Positions 23,954-30,903 of a DNA stretch of 32,703 nucleotides are shown here, one piece after another. Positions within the stretch are counted from its first letter, which is position 1, and each line of letters opens with the position of its first letter. Position numbers and translations under genes: made by a program. The notes below the pieces were generated by a model. It saw nothing but the letters and a program-made list of their open reading frames with translations, had not been told where the DNA came from and did not search any database. The DNA is from Candidatus Sericytochromatia bacterium (GTDB lineage: Bacteria; Cyanobacteriota; Sericytochromatia; UBA7694): positions 1 to 32,703 of the forward strand of contig JACYMC010000220.1 in assembly GCA_015272195.1 (NCBI GenBank), written 5' to 3'.

Positions 23954-24334
23954 TTAATTCCGCGCTGCGGGACGGTTCTGGCCGCTGAGGGCCTCCTGCA
24001 GCAACTGCACAGAGCACTCCTGCCCCAGTTCCACCAGAAACCGGATCTGGGCGTCCTGGTTCAGCAGCAGGTCTACAATCTGACCGGGGTTGGCCCGCAG
24101 TTTGGTTTCGGTGCGGGCAATGCCACAACGGCAGACTGCGGCTTCATCAATGCCAAAGTTGCGGGCTTCCTGTGGAATCACGTTCTGATCGCGCAGGGTA
24201 TCGGCACAGATCGGTGAGAGCACCTGCGTCAGCTGAGAGGTCTGAGCATTGCTGCCGGTCTGGGCCGGCGGTGGGTTACCGCCAGGGGTGCAAGCGGTCA
24301 ACAGCAGGCAGAGGGCCAAAAATCCTTTTTTCAT
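23954..24334 (-). CDS. Small cysteine-containing lipoprotein
   Basis: A 126-residue lipoprotein: signal MKKGFLALCLLLTA with C15 as lipidated residue, then a Gly/Pro/Gln/Thr linker to about residue 35. The mature domain is mostly helical with cysteines C43, C68, C70 (a CRC motif) and C107, which could form two disulfides in the periplasm. I do not recognise the family. It starts 19 nt after the end of oleD on the same strand, with its own GAAAGGA site, and so may be cotranscribed with the ole genes without any evident link to olefin synthesis. Confidence 0.75.
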   Translation of the reverse strand: MKKGFLALCLLLTACTPGGNPPPAQTGSNAQTSQLTQVLSPICADTLRDQNVIPQEARNFGIDEAAVCRCGIARTETKLRANPGQIVDLLLNQDAQIRFLVELGQECSVQLLQEALSGQNRPAARN

Positions 24335-24353
24335 GTGACAGTCCTTTCAGGCG

Positions 24354-25343
24354 CTATTTTTGCAGCGATTGCTTCAGCAACTGCATGCCTGCCTCAAAAG
24401 ACACCCTGGGGCTGTAGTCCAGTTCCCGGCGAGCTGCAGAAATATCGTACCAGTGTGGCGTTGAGAGCTGGTGGGCCATAAAACGGGTCATCAGGGGTTC
24501 GCCTGAGAGCTTAAAGCCACGCCAGACGCTTTCCATAGCGGCACCCACCAGATAGGCCAGCCTCACGGGCACCCGGCGGGTGACCGGCGGCAGATCGGCC
24601 GCAGCCAGAATGGCGTTGACAAAGCCGCTGATAGGCAGGGGATCACCCTGGGTAATAAAATAAGCCTTGCCCGCAATCGCACTGCCCGGCTGCAGGCGGT
24701 CGAGGGCCAGCAAATGGGCTTCAGCGGCGTTTTCAACATACACTGTGTCGATCAGGGGGTCCTCTTTGCCCACCAGGCGCAGCCGACCGGCGCGGGCGCG
24801 GGCCACCAGCCGGGGCACAAAGTGCGGGTCACCCGGCCCCCAGATCAGATGGGGCCGCAGGGCCACGGTGGCCAGGCGGCCACTGTTGGCCTGCAGCACC
24901 TTTTGCTCTGCTTCGGCTTTGGTCTGGGGGTAAGGGGCCTCAAAGTGCGTGGGGTAGGGCACCGATTCATCCACGCCTTCCAGACCGCCCTCACCCGGAT
25001 GCACCACCGAAGGAGAACTGGTATAGACCAGGCGCTGAATGCCCAGATAACGACAGGCTGCCAGCACGTTTTCGGTACCGGTCACATTGGCGCCATAAAA
25101 AGCTTCAAAGGGCCCCCAGATGCCGGCTTTGGCCGCGACATGGATCACGGCCTCACAGTCTTTCATGGCTGCCGTCAAATGGTGGGGCTCGGCCAGATCA
25201 CCCTGGCGGTGTTCCACACCCAGAGCCGCCAGCGCCGGGTAGGGCTGACGCGAATACGAAATCACCGTATCGCCGCGCTGGACGAGTTGACGCACAATGG
25301 CCTGCCCTAAAAATCCGCCGCCACCGGTCACAAAGACTTTCAT
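24354..25343 (-). CDS. oleD: OleD: NAD(P)-dependent 2-alkyl-3-oxoalkanoate reductase
   Basis: A short-chain dehydrogenase/epimerase-type enzyme of 329 residues. It should reduce the 2-alkyl-3-ketoacid made by OleA to the 2-alkyl-3-hydroxyacid. The Rossmann start is TGGGGFLGQAIVRQL, catalytic S/T in VYTSSPSVV (near 109-110), and the YxxxK pair is Y138/K142 (APYPQTKAEAE). The body resembles the 3-beta-HSD/NSDHL branch, to which OleD belongs. On its own the family would be ambiguous; the direct ATGA overlap with an OleC-type ligase, in turn overlapping an OleB-type hydrolase, makes OleD the best name. Confidence 0.9.
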   Translation of the reverse strand: MKVFVTGGGGFLGQAIVRQLVQRGDTVISYSRQPYPALAALGVEHRQGDLAEPHHLTAAMKDCEAVIHVAAKAGIWGPFEAFYGANVTGTENVLAACRYLGIQRLVYTSSPSVVHPGEGGLEGVDESVPYPTHFEAPYPQTKAEAEQKVLQANSGRLATVALRPHLIWGPGDPHFVPRLVARARAGRLRLVGKEDPLIDTVYVENAAEAHLLALDRLQPGSAIAGKAYFITQGDPLPISGFVNAILAAADLPPVTRRVPVRLAYLVGAAMESVWRGFKLSGEPLMTRFMAHQLSTPHWYDISAARRELDYSPRVSFEAGMQLLKQSLQK

Positions 25344-27004
25344 CGGCTCAGCTCTTTTTTGGCTGTCAGCGCCAGCTCTTCACGAAAAATTTTGGCATTG
25401 TGCCGGATATCCACCGGCAGTTTTGACAGGAATAAAAAGGTGCGGATATTGCGGGTCTGACGATAGCGAGCGCCAATATCCAGCAGTTCCAGCCGAATCT
25501 GATCCCGGCTGCGCCGGGACTCAGACTCCAGCTCCACGCACAGCACCGGCCGCACCTGCCCCTGTTGTGAGACGCTGACCAGCCCCGTGCGGTAAACGTC
25601 GGGATGGGTGTTAAAGACCGCTTCACAGGCGTCAGCATAGAGGGTTTCGCGCTCGGTGATAATGCGATGGGCCTTGCGCCCACAAAACCACAGGCGGCCC
25701 TGGGCATCAAAATAACCCAGATCGCCCATACGGTGACGCACGCTGCCGTCAGCATCCTTGATTTTGGCCAGTTCTGTGGCCGCTGGCCGGTTAAAGTAGA
25801 GCCGGGTCACATTAGGGCCTTTGACCACAATCTCACCGATTTCACCGGCTTTGACCAGAGTGACCTCAGCCCAGTCGGCGATCGGCGTATCCGAAACAGG
25901 AATGATCTGAACCTCCAGCCCATGCACAGGCCGACCAATACAGACACCGGCACCGGTTTCGGTCTGGTGGCGCGTTTCATCCAGAATCTCTGCACTGCCG
26001 ATCACGCTGATGGGCAAACACTCTGTGGCCCCATAAGGCGTCAGCGTCTGCACACCCGGCGCCAGCATCTGGCGCATACGATCCAGCACCTGATACGGCA
26101 CGGGCGCACCGGCTGAAAGCACCCGTCGCAGGCTGGGCAATTGCTGACCGGTGCTCACACCGGCCCGGCTGATGGTGTTCAGCAGCGCCGGCGAGCCAAA
26201 CATATGGGTCACCTTAAAGCGCTCAATGGCATCAAAGATGGCTTTCGGATCCACGTCTGCCGGGCGGGTCGGGTCCATCCAGGGCACCACGGAGGTCATG
26301 CCCAGGGCCGGATCAAACAGGGCAAAGGGCGGAAAGGTGGCCAGATCCACTTCATCATCTGCCAGATCAAAGGACTGGCGTAAAAAAGCAATCTGGGCGG
26401 CAAAGTTGCCGTGGCTGTAAACCACCCCCTTGGGCACGCCGGTGCTGCCACTGGTAAAAAGCAGGGCCGCCGTTTCATCAGCCCGCGTGTCGGCCAGGGT
26501 GGTCTGGGGCTGCGCCTGACCGCGCTGCTGAATGTCCTGGAGCGTATAGCCCGACCAGCCCAGCTTGCGCCCGACGGTCACACAGGTTTTGAGGGTTTTG
26601 CGGCCCCAGCCCAGGGCTACACGGGCCACATGGGCTTTGCTAATCCCCACAAAGGCTTCGGGCTCGGCTTCTTCCAGGCAGACTTTGAGATTTTTCAGGC
26701 CCATGCCCGGATCAATCAGCACCGGTACAATGCCACTCTGAAACATGGCAAACATCAGCGCAAAAAACTCAAAACTGGGCTTGGCCATCAACACCGTGCG
26801 CGTGCCGCGCTGAATGCCGACCTGCTGCAGGCCCGCCGATAAAATCTGACAGGCCATCTGCAGCTCAGCAAAGCGGTGCTGCACATAATGAATCGTGCCG
26901 TCTTTGTCGCGCGCGGTGGCAATGATCAGGGCCACCTTATCAGGATGTGCTTCAGCACTGGACTTCAGCGCAGCCGCAATGTTCACGGTCTGAGCCACAG
27001 TCAT
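25340..27004 (-). CDS. oleC: OleC: AMP-binding beta-lactone synthetase
   Basis: A 554-residue adenylate-forming enzyme. OleC converts 2-alkyl-3-hydroxyalkanoic acids to beta-lactones using ATP. Motifs: phosphate loop LLFTSGSTGVPKGVVYSH (181-198), LTPYGATECLPIS, the hinge region MGDLGYFDAQGRLWFCGRK and a C-terminal lysine region (RHNAKIFREELA). It has no carrier-protein domain. ATGA overlaps at both ends (with oleB upstream and oleD downstream) indicate near-stoichiometric expression, in line with the known OleBCD assembly. A fatty-acyl-CoA ligase is the alternative reading if context is ignored. Confidence 0.92.
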   Translation of the reverse strand: MTVAQTVNIAAALKSSAEAHPDKVALIIATARDKDGTIHYVQHRFAELQMACQILSAGLQQVGIQRGTRTVLMAKPSFEFFALMFAMFQSGIVPVLIDPGMGLKNLKVCLEEAEPEAFVGISKAHVARVALGWGRKTLKTCVTVGRKLGWSGYTLQDIQQRGQAQPQTTLADTRADETAALLFTSGSTGVPKGVVYSHGNFAAQIAFLRQSFDLADDEVDLATFPPFALFDPALGMTSVVPWMDPTRPADVDPKAIFDAIERFKVTHMFGSPALLNTISRAGVSTGQQLPSLRRVLSAGAPVPYQVLDRMRQMLAPGVQTLTPYGATECLPISVIGSAEILDETRHQTETGAGVCIGRPVHGLEVQIIPVSDTPIADWAEVTLVKAGEIGEIVVKGPNVTRLYFNRPAATELAKIKDADGSVRHRMGDLGYFDAQGRLWFCGRKAHRIITERETLYADACEAVFNTHPDVYRTGLVSVSQQGQVRPVLCVELESESRRSRDQIRLELLDIGARYRQTRNIRTFLFLSKLPVDIRHNAKIFREELALTAKKELSR

Positions 27005-27885
27005 CTGGGCACACCCTGTACAAAATCCTGAATCAGCGGAACGGCGTCTGCCGCGACGTCTTCCAGCACATAGTGACCCGCCGCTGGAAAGCGATAAACG
27101 GCAGCGTCAGGAAAGCGCAACAGCCACTGATCCAGAAAATGACGGTCAAAGACAAAGTCCTTCATGCCCCAGAGAATCAGCATGGGTTTATCTTTCAGGG
27201 CTGCCAGTCCCCGGTCAATGTCAGAGAGCACGGCATAAGCCGGATCATCCGGGTGCAAAGGGATATCCTGGACAAAGCGCAGGGTGGCCCGGCGCTGACC
27301 AGGACCATAGGGCAGCTGGTAGGCCGCCCGCAGGGCCCGTGACATGGGGTGCTGCTTGCAACCAATCCAGGAGGCCCCGATGCTGAAGGCATTGTGTTTT
27401 TCGATCAGCCAGGCCCCCAGCGCCGTATCGCGGCCCAGGCGCAGAGCGGCCGGTATGCGGCCTTTGCTGGCCGGCAGATGAAAGGCGGCGGTGTTCAGCA
27501 CCACCAGTTTTTTGATGCGCTCAGGGTAACGGGTGGCAAAGCCCATGCCAATGGCTCCGCCCCAGTCATGCACCACCAGCGTGATATTGCGCAGATTGAG
27601 GTGCTCCAGCAGGGCCGTGAGATCTTCAATCCGGCGCGAGAGGGTATAGGTATAATCAGCGTCTGTGGGCTTGTCAGAAAAGCCACAGCCGATGTGGTCC
27701 GGCACAATACAACGGTGCGTGTCTTTGAGGGCAGCCACCAGATTGCGGTAATAAAAAGACCAGGAGGGATTGCCGTGTACCATGACCACCGGATCCCCCT
27801 GGCCTTCGTCCAGATAATGGTACTGAAGTCCGCCGGGCAGGGTAAAGTACTGACCTACCGTCACTTTAATCGGGGTTTCAGGCAT
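27001..27885 (-). CDS. oleB: OleB: beta-lactone decarboxylase (haloalkane dehalogenase-fold hydrolase)
   Basis: A 294-residue alpha/beta hydrolase of the haloalkane-dehalogenase superfamily. OleB decarboxylates the cis-beta-lactone to the final long-chain cis-olefin. Visible: VMVHGNPSWSFYYRNL (oxyanion region), VPDHIGCGFSDKP, nucleophile Asp in VVHDWGGAIG (D107), acid D243 in LILWGMKDFVF, base H271 in AAGHYVLED. The ATG at 27885 was chosen over one at 27966 because homology starts near MPETPIKV, and the longer form would lie within the macro-domain gene. It overlaps that gene's end by 8 nt. Sequence alone cannot exclude a true dehalogenase, but the oleC/oleD linkage settles the call. Confidence 0.9.
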   Translation of the reverse strand: MPETPIKVTVGQYFTLPGGLQYHYLDEGQGDPVVMVHGNPSWSFYYRNLVAALKDTHRCIVPDHIGCGFSDKPTDADYTYTLSRRIEDLTALLEHLNLRNITLVVHDWGGAIGMGFATRYPERIKKLVVLNTAAFHLPASKGRIPAALRLGRDTALGAWLIEKHNAFSIGASWIGCKQHPMSRALRAAYQLPYGPGQRRATLRFVQDIPLHPDDPAYAVLSDIDRGLAALKDKPMLILWGMKDFVFDRHFLDQWLLRFPDAAVYRFPAAGHYVLEDVAADAVPLIQDFVQGVPR

Positions 27886-28444
27886 CGGCTTCCTGCTCAA
27901 ACTGGGCTTCAAAATCTTCGAGGGCCTGCTCAAAAATCCGGTAGCCCTTTTGATTATCCAGCACAAAGACTATTTTTTCGAGGCTGTTATCGGGCTGGGC
28001 CACACTTTTGGCCAGCTCCTGCAGCAGGATCTCGGCGCAACGCTCGAGCGGGTAGCGGTTAATGCCCGATCCAATGGCCGGAATGGCCAGGCTCTTAAAG
28101 CCCTTTTCCTGGGCGGTCTCCAGGATGGTTCGCATGGTTTTGCGGATTTTATGGGCGCCCGATGTCGCGGTGGTCTGCAGACTGGGTGCGCTCAGCACAT
28201 GCTGGGCCCGCACACCATCAGCATTGCCCATGCGAATGCTGATCTCATCCAGTTCATCTGCCGTGCCTTCAGGTTCCGGTGTGACGTCAGGAACCGCCGG
28301 TGTTTCTCCGGGGACTTTGGGCACCAGCTTTTTGCCTGTTACATTGATCACCCCATCAACCTCACAGGTTGTCAGATCTCCTTGCAGCAGGCGGATCACA
28401 GCGGGGCCGATCCGTTTTTCTTTCACTGTCAGCATTTCCTTCAT
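27878..28444 (-). CDS. Divergent macro-domain protein
   Basis: A 188-residue cytoplasmic protein with macro-domain (ADP-ribose-binding) traits: VIRLLQGDLTTCEVDGVINV at the N-terminus (canonical GDIT...DAIVNAAN) and the late core SLAIPAIGSGINRYPLERCA, with the order of elements kept. The canonical NAAN and Gly-rich GGGV loop are missing: after INV comes TGKKLVPKVPGETPAVPDVT and an acidic, Pro/Glu-rich insert. ADP-ribose binding or hydrolysis may therefore be lost or altered. It is the first gene of the minus-strand ole transcript, with an 8-nt overlap to oleB. An ATG three codons later (28435) is a possible alternative start. Confidence 0.8.
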   Translation of the reverse strand: MKEMLTVKEKRIGPAVIRLLQGDLTTCEVDGVINVTGKKLVPKVPGETPAVPDVTPEPEGTADELDEISIRMGNADGVRAQHVLSAPSLQTTATSGAHKIRKTMRTILETAQEKGFKSLAIPAIGSGINRYPLERCAEILLQELAKSVAQPDNSLEKIVFVLDNQKGYRIFEQALEDFEAQFEQEADA

Positions 28445-28480
28445 CTTAGGATGTCTGCCTCACAGGATACCGCATTTTGA

Positions 28481-28507
28481 GCTGAGCGGGTACGATTCCG
28501 GCTCAGC
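28481..28507. repeat. Inverted repeat GCTGAGC/GCTCAGC
   Basis: Perfect 7-bp arms (28481-28487 and 28501-28507) with a 13-bp spacer in the divergent gap between the macro-domain gene and the PRPP synthetase. No T-run follows on either side. It could be an operator serving the divergent promoters. Function inferred only from position. Confidence 0.35.
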
Positions 28508-28568
28508 CGGACTTGCGCTGCAAAGAAGTCTGGCCAAGTACAGGGCAATCTGTTACCGTATAACTGAA

Positions 28569-28585
28569 GCCGGCAGCTTGCCGGC
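28569..28585 (+). repeat. Short hairpin in the PRPP synthetase leader
   Basis: GCCGGCA (28569-28575), loop GCT, TGCCGGC (28579-28585): a perfect 7-bp stem 40 nt before the ATG. A TATAAC box just upstream (28559-28564) could be a -10, in which case the hairpin would be at the very 5' end of the transcript and could protect it. No -35 is evident. Confidence 0.4.
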
Positions 28586-28625
28586 AGATACCCAGATGAT
28601 TTCAAGGTTAAAAAGGATCAAAGCT

Positions 28626-29651
28626 ATGGATATAGAACGCTCTCGCGGACGATTAAGCGTCATCTCCTGTGATTCAGGGCGCGGCTTTGCTGAACGCATG
28701 GTGTCGCATCTGAACGAACTGATTGGTGAACACAATCAGAGTTGTCATCGGGCCTCGAAAGAGGTCTTTTTTTCTAACAGAGAAGTCAAAACCGTGATCC
28801 GGGAAAACATTCGCGGGGACGATGTCTATATCGTGCAATGTATGGATGATCCCCTCGCGCGCAATCTGCGCAGCACCAATGACAACCTGATGGCCCTGTG
28901 CACAGCCATTGATGCCGCTTACAACTCAGATGCCGATCGCATCACCGCCGTGATTCCCCAGTATCCTTATGCCCGCCAGGAGCGCAAAAAAGAGCGCGAG
29001 TCGATCACCGCCCGCCAGATTGCCATGTTTCTGGAGTCCTCCGGGGCCGATCGGGTCATCACCCTGGACATTCACGCCGAGCCAATTGAGGGTTTTTTCA
29101 GAACCTGTCACTTTGAAAACATTCACGCTTCGCGCACCATTATTGAGCATCTCAAGCACCACTGCCGCCTGAGTGATCTGACGGTGGTGGCCCCGGACGT
29201 GGGCTCCGTCGAGCGGGCCCGCTTTTACTCGCGTGAGCTGAGCGCCGATCTGGCGGTGGTCGACAAGGTGCGCGACTACTCCCAGCCCAGCAAAATCGAA
29301 AGCGTACGCCTGATTGGCAGCGTGGCCAATCGCAACGTGATCATTGCTGACGACATGATCGCCACCGGCGGGACGATTGTCAACGCTGCCCGCCTGCTGC
29401 GCGAAAACGGCGCCAGAGATATTTATCTGGCCTGCAGCCTGCCCTACTTTAACGGTGAAGCCGTGGCCAAACTGGCTCAGGCCTGCCGTGAAGGCATTAT
29501 CAAAAAGGTGATTGCCACCGATGCCGTCTTTCATGGCCCGGAATTTATCCGTGAGCACAGCTGGTACGAAGAGGTCTCGATTGCTGAGCTCTTTGCCCGC
29601 GTGATTTACAATATCAATAACCGCCTGTCGGTCAGCGAAATTCTAAAATAA
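28626..29651 (+). CDS. prs: Ribose-phosphate pyrophosphokinase (PRPP synthetase)
   Basis: Makes PRPP from ribose 5-phosphate and ATP for purine, pyrimidine, His and Trp synthesis. 341 residues from the ATG at 28626, preceded by AAAAGGA; the longer reading from 28062 runs through the divergent macro-domain gene and is not real. Class I motifs: VIPQYPYARQERKKERESIT (ATP-binding flexible loop region), VITLDIHAEPIEGFF, VVAPDVGSVERARFY and the PRPP loop VIIADDMIATGGTI. It is slightly longer than the usual 310-320 residues; part of the excess lies around residues 30-60 (HNQSCHRASKEVFFSNREVK), so it belongs to a somewhat divergent branch. Followed after 50 nt by the DUF983 gene. Confidence 0.95.
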   Translation: MDIERSRGRLSVISCDSGRGFAERMVSHLNELIGEHNQSCHRASKEVFFSNREVKTVIRENIRGDDVYIVQCMDDPLARNLRSTNDNLMALCTAIDAAYNSDADRITAVIPQYPYARQERKKERESITARQIAMFLESSGADRVITLDIHAEPIEGFFRTCHFENIHASRTIIEHLKHHCRLSDLTVVAPDVGSVERARFYSRELSADLAVVDKVRDYSQPSKIESVRLIGSVANRNVIIADDMIATGGTIVNAARLLRENGARDIYLACSLPYFNGEAVAKLAQACREGIIKKVIATDAVFHGPEFIREHSWYEEVSIAELFARVIYNINNRLSVSEILK

Positions 29652-29685
29652 GCTTCTGTATCCCATGGGGTATTTAAGCTGAGTC

Positions 29686-29694
29686 TGATATAAT
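29686..29694 (+). promoter_or_regulatory. Extended -10 promoter, probable leaderless start
   Basis: TGATATAAT: a perfect TATAAT (29689-29694) with the TGn extension. It ends 8 nt before the ATG at 29702, so transcription should begin at or next to the start codon. There is no Shine-Dalgarno site in the few bases between. The -35 is weak, as is usual for extended -10 promoters. Confidence 0.6.
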
Positions 29695-29701
29695 CAGAAG
29701 T

Positions 29702-30133
29702 ATGGAATTTACAGCTGACAAACAGGACTATACTTTTGCTGAGCGCATGACGATTATTTTTCGCTGCGTGCTGAACCGTTGCCCCCGCTGCCAGCAGGGG
29801 GGCATCTCAAAACCCCTGCAATTCCCGCATACCTGCCCTTCCTGCGGCATGATCTACGAGCGGGGCAACGGCTTTCTGCTGGCCGCCCTGCCGGCGGTCT
29901 ATTTTGGCTACGCCCTTTTCTGGGTTGTACCCATGCTGATTGCTTTTCTGCAGGGCTGGCTCAGCTTTGATGTGAGCATGTGGTCAGTGGGCATTGGGGC
30001 AGTGGTGATTCCGACGCTTTTTTTTAACTACTGCAAAATGCTGGCTTTGGCCCTGTACTACTTCTTTCTGCCCACGGAGCTGTTTTATCTGCCTGAGGCC
30101 AAGCCGGAGCCGGCAAAGCAGTCCCGGCCCTGA
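29702..30133 (+). CDS. DUF983 family zinc-ribbon membrane protein
   Basis: A 143-residue protein with an N-terminal zinc ribbon, RCPRCQQGG (C27, C30) and HTCPSCGM (C45, C48), followed by two long hydrophobic segments (AALPAVYFGYALFWVVPMLI, and from about residue 98 GIGAVVIPTLFFNYCKMLAL onward). This is the DUF983 layout: ribbon then two transmembrane helices, ribbon in the cytoplasm. The family has no firm function; members often sit near respiratory genes, which are not seen here. It apparently has its own leaderless promoter and converges on msrA with 5 nt between stops. Confidence 0.88.
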   Translation: MEFTADKQDYTFAERMTIIFRCVLNRCPRCQQGGISKPLQFPHTCPSCGMIYERGNGFLLAALPAVYFGYALFWVVPMLIAFLQGWLSFDVSMWSVGIGAVVIPTLFFNYCKMLALALYYFFLPTELFYLPEAKPEPAKQSRP

Positions 30134-30138
30134 GCACT

Positions 30139-30783
30139 TTATTTGCTGCCCCAGATTTTTTCGAGGTACTGATCGCGGCCGGAGTTCCAGCGGTAATAGC
30201 GGTACTTGTAGGGGTGCTTGAGGTAGTACTGTTGGTGGTAGTCTTCTGCCGGCCAAAACGTCCCCACCGGGCTGATTTCGGTCACAATTGGCGCGCCAAA
30301 GCGCCCGCTGCGATCGTAGCGCTTTTTGGAGGCTTCAGCCTGGGCCTTCTGCGCGGCATTATGGTAAAAAATGGCCGTGCGGTACTGATTGCCCACATCC
30401 ACAAACTGGCGATTGGGCGTGGTCGGGTCAATCTGACGCCAGAAAACGTCCAGCAGGGAACTGTAGCTGACGCGCTGCGGGTCAAAGAGCACCTGGATGG
30501 CTTCGGCATGGCCCGTGGTGCCGGCTGTCACCTGGGTGTAACTCGGGTTGTTGACGTGGCCGCCGGCATAGCCCACCGTGGTGCTGAGCACACCGGGGGT
30601 TTTGTCAAAAGGTGGCTGCATGCACCAGAAGCAACCGCCGGCAAAGGTCGCGCTTTCGCGCTGGCCAGAAGGCTGATTTGAGACGCCTGACTGGGCCAGC
30701 GCTGCCGGCAGCAGCTGGGCCAGCAGCAAGAGCAAAGGCAGCCAGATACGCCAGGCTTTGGGTTTAAAAGGGTTCAAAAACAT
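30139..30783 (-). CDS. msrA: Exported peptide methionine (S)-S-oxide reductase MsrA
   Basis: Reduces methionine-S-sulfoxide in proteins. 214 residues from the ATG at 30783, which has AGGAGG at ideal spacing; the longer reading from 30879 has no homology upstream of this Met. Residues 1-30 are a signal peptide (WLPLLLLLAQLLPAALA), so the enzyme works in the envelope. The catalytic motif is GGCFWCM (C51; C54 a possible resolving Cys), then VGYAGGHVNNPSYTQV, GTTGHAEAIQVLFDP (conserved Glu), FWRQIDPTTPNRQFVDVGNQ and FWPAEDYHQQYY. MsrB is not fused or adjacent. The periplasmic reductant is not encoded here. Confidence 0.94.
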   Translation of the reverse strand: MFLNPFKPKAWRIWLPLLLLLAQLLPAALAQSGVSNQPSGQRESATFAGGCFWCMQPPFDKTPGVLSTTVGYAGGHVNNPSYTQVTAGTTGHAEAIQVLFDPQRVSYSSLLDVFWRQIDPTTPNRQFVDVGNQYRTAIFYHNAAQKAQAEASKKRYDRSGRFGAPIVTEISPVGTFWPAEDYHQQYYLKHPYKYRYYRWNSGRDQYLEKIWGSK

Positions 30784-30903
30784 GAGACCTCCTGCAGGGC
30801 TTTGCTCTGGATCATGCCACAGGTCACAGCTTGTGCAACAGCCTGCAGCAGCTTTGCCCTGTGCTAAACTGAATCCCATACAACAAGCCCTCTGGAGGAT
30901 TTT

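Noticed and set aside
27001-27885. Annotation as haloalkane dehalogenase
   Set aside because: The fold and Asp nucleophile fit, but OleB belongs to the same superfamily and the gene is fused by overlaps to oleC and oleD.
28062-28625. N-terminal extension of the PRPP synthetase by 188 codons
   Set aside because: It overlaps the divergent macro-domain gene in antisense; homology and an AAAAGGA site point to the ATG at 28626.
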